A stretch of 42,651 nucleotides of DNA from Oscillospiraceae bacterium (GTDB taxonomy: Bacteria; Bacillota; Clostridia; Oscillospirales; WRJC01): the NCBI GenBank assembly GCA_009780985.1, contig WQYZ01000013.1:1-42651 (forward strand). The letters run 5' to 3'. Shown piece by piece: positions 32,401-39,557 of this stretch; the stretch's first letter is position 1; the number at the start of each line of letters is the position of its first letter. The notes below the pieces were generated by a model. The model did not search any database and was not told the origin of the DNA. It saw only the letters and a list, made by a program, of their open reading frames with translations. A program made the position numbers and the translations under genes.

Positions 32401-33002
32401 ACGGAGCGGATTATTATTTGGCATACACAGGGAAACTGCCTGATTACTACGTTACGAAATCTGATACCGAAAATAGTTCCGGCGGGAAAATACTGGGCGG
32501 AGATGTATACGAAAACAGAAACGAACATCTTCCCGATGCGCCGGGGCGGATATGGTATGAAGCGGATATAAATTATGTAGGAGGACCGCGTGGCGGCGAG
32601 AGGATAGTATATTCAAGCGACGGGCTTATATTCGTGACATACGACAATTATAGAACGTTTATCGAGGTAATAAATCCAATCAAAATTTCAGATAAACAAT
32701 TAGGTAAAAAAGTTGGCAAACACGCGACAGATTACGGCTTAAATCCAACCGATCCGGCAAGCAGGAATTGGATTAAAAATAAAATTAACGATATTTTTAA
32801 TTCGCCAGATGAGATACGGGAAGGAACATTTAGTGGTCAAGGGAATATTTTAACAAGTGGCTCAAATGCACGTGGAGATGTTAAATTCTATATTCAAGGT
32901 AACGATGTAGTAATTACTGATATGAATAACAATTTTGCAACTATATTGAAAGACAGAATTAATAATCAAAGTGCAATGAATGGCACAAAAATTTGGACAT
33001 AG
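32391..33002 (+). CDS. MuF toxin C-part: inactivated barnase-like linker plus toxin tip 1
   Basis: The frame has 203 residues from the ATG at 32391, but no ribosome site supports it. Residues ~5-92 align along all of barnase: GADYYL-x-x-TGKLPDYYVTKS, GGDVYENRNEHLP, GRIWYEADINY, ERIVYSSDGLI. Equivalents of Lys27, Arg59, Glu73, Arg83 and Arg87 remain, but catalytic His102 is Asn (TYDNYRTF) and about a dozen residues after position 28 are lost, so it should be inactive. Residues ~93-203 form a separate tip (GKHATDYGLNP, RGDVKFYIQGNDVVITD, FATILKDRINN) resembling C-terminal polymorphic toxin tips, possibly an RNase; its family was not identified. The next gene should be its immunity. Confidence 0.7.
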   Translation: MGVNGADYYLAYTGKLPDYYVTKSDTENSSGGKILGGDVYENRNEHLPDAPGRIWYEADINYVGGPRGGERIVYSSDGLIFVTYDNYRTFIEVINPIKISDKQLGKKVGKHATDYGLNPTDPASRNWIKNKINDIFNSPDEIREGTFSGQGNILTSGSNARGDVKFYIQGNDVVITDMNNNFATILKDRINNQSAMNGTKIWT

Positions 33003-33021
33003 TCGGAAAGGGGAAATAATT

Positions 33022-33321
33022 ATGTTTTACGAAGAACCATATATGGAATTTGTTAATCAAGAAGCTATTAAAATAGGAAAATATTTTTTACTTGATTCCG
33101 GTGAGGGCAGAGAATTCATAGATTCTGAAACCGGATGGCATATTGAGGATTTAAGCGGATATCTTATTGACCCATCTGATCATGAAAAATTTATTGTGAT
33201 GAAAAAAAACGGAGCAGTTGATGATTACTTTTTAAAAGACTATGTTTTTGCTATTTGGGGAAAAAATACCGATGGAAGTATAAAAATTACATTTGAAAAA
33301 TATCAATTTTATAAAGTATAA
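33022..33321 (+). CDS. Candidate immunity protein for toxin tip 1
   Basis: The ATG at 33022 follows GGAAAGGGGAAATAATT (99 residues), 19 bp after the toxin stop. The protein is small, soluble and acidic (EEPYMEF, DSGEGREFIDSETGWHIEDLSGYLIDPSDHEKF) with no signal peptide, as expected for an immunity protein. No family recognised. Its stop codon lies directly against the repeated barnase arm of the next cassette, which is the usual arrangement where a new tip-immunity pair replaced an old one. Confidence 0.7.
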   Translation: MFYEEPYMEFVNQEAIKIGKYFLLDSGEGREFIDSETGWHIEDLSGYLIDPSDHEKFIVMKKNGAVDDYFLKDYVFAIWGKNTDGSIKITFEKYQFYKV

Positions 33322-33825
33322 AGACGGTATGAAGCCGATATAAACTATGTCGGCGGAGAACGCGGTCCCGAACGAATAGTATATTCAAGCGACGGGTTGA
33401 TATTTGTGACATACGACGATTACAGGACGTTTATTGAGGTGACAGAGGGGAGTAATCCCGGGCAAGGACAGAATACAGGAAATAACAGTATTCCGACAAA
33501 GAGTATTAATGACTTACCCAAAAATGTACAAGATGCTTACAATAAATATAGTAAAAGCGGTTGGAAAGGCAATGTCTCAGGACAAACTGACGGAACAAGA
33601 GCCGGCAAATCGTATGGAAATGATAACAATAAACTACCTACAACAGATTCGTCGGGAAATCCAATAACATATAAAGAATTTGATGTTAACAATAAAGTAC
33701 CATGTGATAAGAGGGACAGTGAAAGCTTTGTTATCGGCAGTGATGGATCAATATATTATACCGATAGTCATTACGGCGAAATAACCAGTACAAGCGGCTT
33801 ACCGGATTTCGTAATAATAAAATAG
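33322..33825 (+). CDS. Orphan toxin cassette: partial barnase arm plus microbial-RNase tip 2
   Basis: The frame opens at the stop codon of the previous gene and has no ATG or ribosome site. It begins mid-barnase (RRYEADINYVGGERGPERIVYSS...), again with catalytic His replaced (TYDDYRTF). A Gly/Asn/Gln linker follows (GSNPGQGQNTGNNS), then a complete RNase N1/T1/Sa-type domain: LPKNVQDAYNKYSKSGWKG, NNKLPTTDSSGNPITYKEFDVN (Glu), KRDSESFVIGSDGSIYYTDSHYGEI (Arg and His). The catalytic Glu/Arg/His set looks intact. It is probably silent until recombined behind the MuF domain. The next gene is a barstar-family inhibitor. Confidence 0.75.
   Translation, partial: RRYEADINYVGGERGPERIVYSSDGLIFVTYDDYRTFIEVTEGSNPGQGQNTGNNSIPTKSINDLPKNVQDAYNKYSKSGWKGNVSGQTDGTRAGKSYGNDNNKLPTTDSSGNPITYKEFDVNNKVPCDKRDSESFVIGSDGSIYYTDSHYGEITSTSGLPDFVIIK
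33326..33440 (+). repeat. Second copy of the 115-bp barnase arm
   Basis: This 115-bp segment is homologous to 32554-32668 without length change, about 80% identical by eye. Both encode YEADINYVGG-x-RG-x-ERIVYSS and DGLIFVTYD(N/D)YRTFIEV. The stretch GTATATTCAAGCGACGGG is identical in both. It is the expected arm for recombination between toxin tips. Confidence 0.85.
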
Positions 33826-33846
33826 AAAAGCAGAAAGGATAATTCT

Positions 33847-34191
33847 ATGAAGAATAAAATATATAATATTTCGTCCGAAGATTTGAGTAAAATAAAAGAA
33901 AATTTTTCAACGGATAAAACATTATTTGTTGCAGAAATTGACGGCAAAGAAATAAAAATTCTAAAAGATTACTTTGATAAAATAAATACGATATTCGATT
34001 TTCCTATACCTGCGCGAGGTTTTGATGGATATCTTGATTGGATGACAGATTTGGATTGGCTTGAAAAAGATGGGTATGCCATGGTCATTTATAATCATAG
34101 TGAGTTTATGAAAAATGATTTAAAGTCTAAAACCAAAATTATAAAATATTTCGAAGATACAGTATTGCCATGGTGGGAAAAAGACGTCTAA
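33847..34191 (+). CDS. Barstar-family immunity protein, possibly truncated by a premature stop
   Basis: The protein has 114 residues. LFVAEIDGKEIKILKDYFDKINTIFDFP, GFDGYLDWMTDLDWLEKDGYAMVIYNH and LPWWEKDV match the barstar family; the two Asp in FDGYLD match barstar Asp35 and Asp39. The TAA at 34189 is followed in the same frame by NCVVEGKAKPFNVYLVDSG to a TGA at 34258, which supplies the final beta strand of the fold (compare barstar ITIILS). The stop thus looks like a recent nonsense mutation. It is the natural partner of the RNase tip encoded 21 bp upstream. Ribosome site AGAAAGGATAATTCT. Confidence 0.8.
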   Translation: MKNKIYNISSEDLSKIKENFSTDKTLFVAEIDGKEIKILKDYFDKINTIFDFPIPARGFDGYLDWMTDLDWLEKDGYAMVIYNHSEFMKNDLKSKTKIIKYFEDTVLPWWEKDV

Positions 34192-34298
34192 AATTGTGTA
34201 GTAGAAGGTAAGGCTAAACCTTTTAATGTTTATCTTGTAGATTCGGGAATAAAAAAATGATGAGAAGGAAATTACAACCCCGAAAAAAATAACAATAG

Positions 34299-34514
34299 AA
34301 CTTCGAACCATGTAAAAGCATCGACGACGTCCGCAGTCTGCTGAAAGAAAAGTTGAATCTATCCGACTGGAATGAAAAACCCCCGGACGGTTTATTGAAA
34401 CAGCTTAAACAATTGGAGCAATGTAAAATATTTCTTCGTGGAATAAATCTTGCGCCAAGCGATATATCAGAATATATGAAACAAATAATTAAGATATTTC
34501 GCAGAGTTGAAGAG
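34299..34514 (+). pseudogene. In-frame remnant before the barstar gene
   Basis: The frame is open from 34299 (after a TAG at 34296) into the barstar gene. It begins EPCKSIDDVRSLLKEKLNLSDWNEKPPDGLL and continues KYFFRG-like, helix-rich sequence to RVEE, with no ATG or ribosome site. The piece SIDDVRSLLKEKLNLSDW looks like the first helix of another barstar (compare the next gene), so this may be scar sequence from an earlier cassette. It could also be a natural N-terminal extension with a TTG start at 34353. Confidence 0.4.
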
Positions 34515-34811
34515 ATGCGCAAAAATATAAGGGTATATGAGCAAGACGTAGCAACAATAGATTTCACGGAAGTAAAAAGCGTTTACGAGGCTCATAAATT
34601 AATAAGCGAAAAGCTGAATTTCCCCGATTGGTACGGCGGCAACTTAGATGCTCTGTGGGATTTGCTGACAGGATATATATCGCCGCATGAGATACACATA
34701 AAAGGCATAACTGATGTACACGGACATGTGCGCCCTGCTCTGCAGAAAATTGTCGAAGTATTTCAGGAAGCGGAAGCAAAATACGGTCTTCACAAAATAA
34801 TAGTGGAATAG
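34515..34811 (+). CDS. Barstar (barnase inhibitor) immunity protein
   Basis: The ATG at 34515 (98 residues) matches the start of the barstar fold (MRKNIRVYEQDV, the first strand). SVYEAHKLISEKLNFPDWYGGNLDALWDLLTGYI is near-identical in pattern to barstar, with the residues that plug the RNase active site (Asp35, Trp38, Asp39 in NLDALWD) all kept. The end, EAEAKYGLHKIIVE, forms the last strand. A long-lived barstar with no active barnase in the locus fits immunity kept against kin or leftover from a barnase that has since died. The ribosome site is weak (TTGAAGAG). Confidence 0.85.
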   Translation: MRKNIRVYEQDVATIDFTEVKSVYEAHKLISEKLNFPDWYGGNLDALWDLLTGYISPHEIHIKGITDVHGHVRPALQKIVEVFQEAEAKYGLHKIIVE

Positions 34812-35251
34812 TGCCTCTTGTAATGCGGCGGTAGAGATATATAATATAGTTGAGAGCGTAGCGAGGGAGTACTATGCGGAGGCTATGAAAAAGCAGGAGC
34901 GCGGGGTTCAAGAATGCGGACGGGGAGTTCAAGGGGTTCGAGCAAGCGTACCGGGAGGTAATCAATGGGGCTATCGCAAAGGTTGTGAGTCAGGATGAAA
35001 ACATCGACGAGTATATCACATCCGCGGCGGATAATATGGCTGAGCATGGTTTGTCTAAGATGGTTATACCATCGAATGGAAATTTAAGCACGGTCAGGAC
35101 GCGGAACATCAAGGCGAGTTTCGAGATGGAGATGAAATACCAGCTGACGCAGATGCAGAACAAATGGAAACGTCAAGCGGAGCAATTACAGCGAACAGTG
35201 ACGGGGTTACAGTCGGCGACAGACGCAGGTGACAAAAGGAATAGATATTAA
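34804..35251 (+). pseudogene. Frameshifted phage structural remnant
   Basis: One frame from 34804 gives AAVEIYNIVESVAREYYAEAMKKQER. Past an apparent extra G in the GGGG run near 34899-34905, a second frame continues FKNADGEFKGFEQAYREVINGAIAKVV, then SQDENIDEYITSAADNMAEHGLSKMVIPS, and ends QLQRTVTGLQSATDAGDKRNRY at 35251. The helix-rich product resembles phage morphogenesis proteins but its family was not recognised. A GTG at 34985 could start an 88-residue fragment. It marks the right edge of the island, just before intact tail genes. Confidence 0.5.
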
Positions 35252-35347
35252 AAATTGATCAAAAACAGAAGGCGAACATATAATTTCTTCGAAATTATTT
35301 TATGCAATCTGTTTTATTTGTTAAGTAGTAAAAACGGAGGGGAAATT

Positions 35348-35680
35348 TTGAAAAAATTAAGTTTAGATGCGCCTGCAACAGAGCAGATAGAAATAAACGG
35401 GGAAATATTTGACGTAAATATGTCCGATATTGATATTATAAATAAATGCGCGGATTTATCGAGAGAATATGCGGATTTGAAAAAAGACGACATTGAGTCT
35501 ATAAAATCCGCGGTAAACGAAATAATAGGGTTTATTGATAAAATACTCGGGGACGGCGCAGTCGTCAAAATCAGCAATGGCAAACCGGTAAATACAGTCA
35601 CGGCATATAACTGGCTGATGTCTATATATAAGGCAGTATATGAAGAACAAGATAAATATATAGAATATAAGTACGAATAA
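35348..35680 (+). CDS. Phage tail assembly chaperone
   Basis: The TTG at 35348 (110 residues) follows GGAGGGGAAATTT; a frame from 35255 would add a hydrophobic leader with no ribosome site. LKKLSLDAPATEQIEINGEIFDVNMSDIDIINKCADLS and the helical remainder are typical of tail assembly chaperones lying between tube and tape measure. The Gp15-like gene follows 2 bp later. Many phages make the second chaperone by frameshift, but here it is a separate gene with its own ATG. Confidence 0.75.
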   Translation: MKKLSLDAPATEQIEINGEIFDVNMSDIDIINKCADLSREYADLKKDDIESIKSAVNEIIGFIDKILGDGAVVKISNGKPVNTVTAYNWLMSIYKAVYEEQDKYIEYKYE

Positions 35681-35682
35681 AT

Positions 35683-36297
35683 ATGAGCAGATTTTTATTA
35701 TATCAAAAAAAAGAGAAAGTTTTCCCGACGAACGCGAACGCGGATTTCAGGAACATACTGCGGATATTTGCGATACTCAGGGATAATAAAATAAATCAAT
35801 ATAAGCGGATTAAAAAAGCGGTTGAATGGTTTGGCGCGCCACCAAATTCGTCTGCGGACGAATTTATCGAGGCGTTTTTCGAGTTTGTGAATCCGCAAAC
35901 CACTACCGTCAATAATTTCGCTTGCGAAATTTACGGCACCCCCTTTCAAAAAGGAGCTTTGGGAGACGAGCCGCAGTTTGATTTTGATTTTGACGCTGAG
36001 GAGATATATGCGAGTTTTATCAGCGAATACGGGATTGATTTGATTGAAATTGATTTTTTACATTGGTATAAGTTTAAAATACTTCTAGAAAATTTATCTT
36101 CAGAAAGCGCGTTCAAGAAAAAAATAGAGCTTAGATTTATGGATTTGAGCGATTACAAAAATTATAACGGTTACGCTGAAATGACAAGTGTTAAAGAAGC
36201 CGTGCAGTTGCCGGAAGAATTAAAAATATACGAATTAACAGAATTGGAGGAGTTGGGAGAATTTGATAATATATGGGGAAAGGCTGGGATTAGATAA
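35683..36297 (+). CDS. Phage Gp15-like tail chaperone partner with repeat-encoded insertion
   Basis: The protein has 204 residues. RFLLYQKKEKVFPTNANADFRNILRIFAILRD, FDFDFDAEEIYASFISEYGIDLIEIDFLHWYKFKILLENL fit the Gp15 family found before tape-measure genes in Clostridium and Lactobacillus phages. Residues 75-94 (TVNNFACEIYGTPFQKGALG) are encoded by mobile repeat copy D, an in-frame linker insertion. Its stop overlaps the tape measure start by one base (TAATG). Confidence 0.75.
   Translation: MSRFLLYQKKEKVFPTNANADFRNILRIFAILRDNKINQYKRIKKAVEWFGAPPNSSADEFIEAFFEFVNPQTTTVNNFACEIYGTPFQKGALGDEPQFDFDFDAEEIYASFISEYGIDLIEIDFLHWYKFKILLENLSSESAFKKKIELRFMDLSDYKNYNGYAEMTSVKEAVQLPEELKIYELTELEELGEFDNIWGKAGIR
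35906..35963 (+). repeat. Palindromic mobile repeat, copy D, read in frame in the Gp15-like gene
   Basis: CCGTC (35906-35910), the perfect stem AATTTCGC-TT-GCGAAATT (35914-35931), ACGGCACCCCCTTTCAAAAAGG and GAGCTTTGGG follow the family layout. It encodes about residues 75-94 with no stop. Confidence 0.75.
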
Positions 36298-37442
36298 TGG
36301 CTGACGGAACAATATCAATAGACGTTGATCTAAACGAGAAAGCATTTCAGGCATCTCTTGCAAATATGGGCAGTATCGTGAAATCCGGCGCGGATTCGAT
36401 GATTAAATCAATAGGCGATTTGAGCGGCAGTTTTGTTATGCTGCCCAATACTATAGACAATATTTTTCAGTCTGTGCCGCAGATAATAAACGGGGTTATA
36501 ACTAAAATAGCATCGCAGAATCCGGTTATGACAAAAACGGGCACGGATTTTTTTCTATCTATGATTAAAGATATGCCGGGGATAACTGAGAATATAACGC
36601 AGAAAGTCCCGGGAATCGGCGGCGGGGTAATAAAAGAAATTACAAATTTTATGCCGCGTATGGCTGACGCGGGAAACGGGTTTTTTAATTCGCTTATATC
36701 AGATATGCCGGATATTATATCAAAAATAGCTGGAACGGTTACGGGTATTGCGACGGGATTATTCAACGCAATAAAAAAAGAGAACCCGCAGATGTCGCTG
36801 ACTGGGTTAAATTTATTTTCTGCGCTGACGAACGACGTGCCGTCTGCAATAGAGATGATTTCTCAGGCACCGGAAGAAATCGTGAATTCACTGTTGTCTG
36901 TGTTTAACGGATTGACGGGTCAGTTCAGCGGCATCGGAGTAAATATTGTTACGGGAGTATGGGCTGGAATATCGAGTATGACTGGGTGGCTCAGCACTAA
37001 TGTGACAGGATTTTTTCAGGGTATAATAAGCGGCATAACGGGGTTTCTGGGGATACATTCGCCGTCCGCACTGTTTCGGGATCAGATAGGCAAAAACATT
37101 GCGTTGGGCATATCTGAGGGAATAAGCGGCGAAATGCCGAATGTTATAGACGACACAAAAAAATATATGCAGATACTAGTAAATACGGCAAGTCAAAGTT
37201 CGAAATTAAAGCTAAACGCAGGGGATATACTTACTCCTTCGGCAATGACTTCAGCGGCAATAAACCGCGCCAGCTCAGCCAATATGTCATCGGTGCAAAC
37301 GCAACTGAACAGCAACGGACAACAGCAGGCAGTTCAGCCGGAGATAAAAGTTGTCATGGAATCGACGGGAGCGGCAAGAGACGTATTTGAGGCGCTAAGT
37401 ATTGGCATAAAACGATATGATTATTTGAATGGAGGCGCATGA
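36297..37442 (+). CDS. Short phage tape measure protein with 44-residue repeats
   Basis: The protein has 381 residues. Start DGTISIDVDLNEKAFQASLANMG is a typical tape-measure beginning, and GFLGIHSPSALFRDQIGKNIALGISEGI is the usual C-terminal block. Residues 68-111, 112-155 and 156-199 are three tandem 44-residue units of pattern I-x-x-x-x-P-x-M-x-x-x-G-x-x-FF-x-S-x-I-x-DMP-x-I. A partial earlier unit ends at 67. Tape measures commonly exceed 600 residues; at ~0.15 nm per residue this predicts a tail of only ~55-60 nm. It is 4 bp overlapped by the next gene. Confidence 0.8.
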   Translation: MADGTISIDVDLNEKAFQASLANMGSIVKSGADSMIKSIGDLSGSFVMLPNTIDNIFQSVPQIINGVITKIASQNPVMTKTGTDFFLSMIKDMPGITENITQKVPGIGGGVIKEITNFMPRMADAGNGFFNSLISDMPDIISKIAGTVTGIATGLFNAIKKENPQMSLTGLNLFSALTNDVPSAIEMISQAPEEIVNSLLSVFNGLTGQFSGIGVNIVTGVWAGISSMTGWLSTNVTGFFQGIISGITGFLGIHSPSALFRDQIGKNIALGISEGISGEMPNVIDDTKKYMQILVNTASQSSKLKLNAGDILTPSAMTSAAINRASSANMSSVQTQLNSNGQQQAVQPEIKVVMESTGAARDVFEALSIGIKRYDYLNGGA

Positions 37443-37861
37443 GTGTGAGTTTAATAAAAATTGATGGTATAACCTATGATGTCGGCGAAATCGAGTTGAA
37501 ACGCGACGCAGAAATAATCTACGATTCGCTGACACAGGGTGTTATGCTTGATTTTTCCGAAGTTGATGACGCAGTCGCTACGAAATACACATACAGTTTT
37601 ACAGTAGAACCGAGATGCGGTTTATCTGACAAAGAAACATTACTGAGCAGAACTCAGGCGTATGACGCGTTTTACTATGATATAACTTCACCAAAAAGCG
37701 TTAGGTTTGTAGAATTGCCATTCGGGCAGAGAACAATCGCATTTAACGCAAAAATCAAAGCGGTCAGCGATATATTGTACAAGAATTATAACAGTTTGAG
37801 TAGGTGGAGCAGCTTGAATGTAACGTTTCTGCCGGGAAAACCGCAACGTTATACAAATTAA
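37439..37861 (+). CDS. Phage distal tail protein
   Basis: The protein has 140 residues, starting in the ATGA overlap with the tape measure stop. The motifs GITYDVGEIELKRDAEIIYD and YTYSFTVEPR are as in distal tail or baseplate hub proteins immediately after tape measures. FVELPFGQRTIAFNAKIKAVSD and the end LNVTFLPGKPQRY (compare the R-x-x end of Dit-like proteins) support this. Function comes mostly from position. Confidence 0.65.
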   Translation: MSVSLIKIDGITYDVGEIELKRDAEIIYDSLTQGVMLDFSEVDDAVATKYTYSFTVEPRCGLSDKETLLSRTQAYDAFYYDITSPKSVRFVELPFGQRTIAFNAKIKAVSDILYKNYNSLSRWSSLNVTFLPGKPQRYTN

Positions 37862-37895
37862 AAAAATATAAATTAATAATTAAAAGTGAGAGGTT

Positions 37896-39557
37896 ATGGT
37901 ATTGAATAGACGAGAAGTAACATACTACGATGTGTCGCCGTTTGCAGCAGTGTCAGCAAAAGCGGCGGCATCGGATAATCTTCAGGATTTTTCGAACGTG
38001 CAGAAACTGTTTTCTGAAAATATGAATTTCCGGAGTGTACAGACATGCGAACATAATTATACAATACTTGACGGCGCACACGACACGTTGTCGACAAATT
38101 TGGATATAGCATTGTGGAGCAAGAATTTGAGTGCCGCAAAAACGAAATTATTACAGGAGCCCGTAACGCTGGATATAACTTTTGGCGGTCTGCAGACAAG
38201 CAACGGCATAGCGTTTTATTTTGATACGCATAACAACGTTTATGCCGATATTGTCAATGTAAAATGGTATAAGGACGGTGCAATTTTGTCGGATATGACG
38301 TTTTATCCTGACAGTGCGGTCTATTCTTACTATAATAAAGTTGAGTTATATAACAGAGTGCTGATAACGTTCGGTCGTTTGAATATGCCGGGCAGATATT
38401 TGAAGACTGAGGCAATATATTTCGGCATTGTGAGGACATTCGGGGACAGCGAACTTGAGAGTCTGACAATTAACGAAGGATTTGACCCGTCAGCAAACAG
38501 TATATATATCAACTCGGCTGAATTTGAAATAAATACTAAAGATTCAATCCCGTATATATTTCTTAAACGTCAGCCGTTTAAAATCACATACAACGGCATT
38601 GAAATGGGACATTATTATATTGATAAGAGCAAAAAGTATGCAAACGGAAAATACAGCGTCGAAGCCGTCGATAAAATTGGCATTCTTGACAATACAGACG
38701 AGTTTTTTGGCGGTATGTATATGAATGTAACGGCGGCGGTCGTCATCAACAATATAGTGGGCGGTTTGTTTGCAGTCACACTCGACCCATCCTTACAGAA
38801 TGTCCCAATTAGCGGCTGGCTGCCGATTATGAAAAAACGCGACGCGCTTGCACTGGTTGCTTTGGCAATCGGCGCAAGCGTTGACGCGACGCGTACTGAC
38901 GATATAAAAGTCAAGCCGATACCCACAGTTTTGTCGAGTATTATAGGTCAGGATAGGGTTTACAGGTCAAGCAGTGTCGAGATAGAGTTTCCATACACGG
39001 GAGTTGAAGTCATAGAACACAATTATGTCATAGGAGGACAGCAGAAAAATTTATTCAAGGATACGTTCACGGGGAGTAAAATGATAAAATTCCCGGAGCC
39101 GATATACAATTTGAGTATAACCAACGGGACTATTACTGCTTCCGCTGCGAACTACGCCGTAATTACAAGTACAGGTGCAACAGAAACGTCACTGAACGGA
39201 TATTCATATATAGACAGTCAGAATTCTGTAATAGTCAAAACGGCAGAGACTATTGAGGGTACACAGGAACGTATTGCCAAGGTAGACAAAGGGTATCTGA
39301 TAAATAAAAATATATCGCAGCCAGTTGCGCAAAGATTATATAATTATTATTTGCGCTGTAATTCGTTTGACGGCGATTTTATGATGAATACAGGGTCAGG
39401 AAATCTCGAAAAAGTCGGTGATATAGTAGAAATTGCGACGGTATTTGACGAAGATCCAATTTCGCCGTCGGAGAAATTGTATGGTCAGATTGAAAAACTG
39501 ACATTGAATTTAGGTTATGCAAATATAAAGGCGAGGGGGATTATCCGTGGCAATTAA
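37896..39557 (+). CDS. Phage tail spike/tail-associated protein
   Basis: The protein has 553 residues with no signal peptide. DAVFEINTKDSIPYIFLKRQPFKITYNGIEMGHYYIDKSKKYANGKYSVEAVDKIGILDNTDEFFGGMY is close to a conserved region in clostridial siphophage tail proteins located after Dit. Following text (DAHALVALAIGASVDATR-like, IKVKPIP) and the C-terminal LYGQIEKLTLNLGYANIKARGII resemble the hub and Tal-like domains. It may bind or degrade the host surface, though no catalytic motif was seen. The next gene overlaps by 11 bp. Confidence 0.65.
   Translation: MVLNRREVTYYDVSPFAAVSAKAAASDNLQDFSNVQKLFSENMNFRSVQTCEHNYTILDGAHDTLSTNLDIALWSKNLSAAKTKLLQEPVTLDITFGGLQTSNGIAFYFDTHNNVYADIVNVKWYKDGAILSDMTFYPDSAVYSYYNKVELYNRVLITFGRLNMPGRYLKTEAIYFGIVRTFGDSELESLTINEGFDPSANSIYINSAEFEINTKDSIPYIFLKRQPFKITYNGIEMGHYYIDKSKKYANGKYSVEAVDKIGILDNTDEFFGGMYMNVTAAVVINNIVGGLFAVTLDPSLQNVPISGWLPIMKKRDALALVALAIGASVDATRTDDIKVKPIPTVLSSIIGQDRVYRSSSVEIEFPYTGVEVIEHNYVIGGQQKNLFKDTFTGSKMIKFPEPIYNLSITNGTITASAANYAVITSTGATETSLNGYSYIDSQNSVIVKTAETIEGTQERIAKVDKGYLINKNISQPVAQRLYNYYLRCNSFDGDFMMNTGSGNLEKVGDIVEIATVFDEDPISPSEKLYGQIEKLTLNLGYANIKARGIIRGN

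Noticed and set aside
33397-33825. Independent secreted RNase starting at a TTG
   Set aside because: The TTG lies inside the barnase arm, no ribosome site or signal peptide is present, and the same frame is open back to 33322, fitting an orphan cassette.
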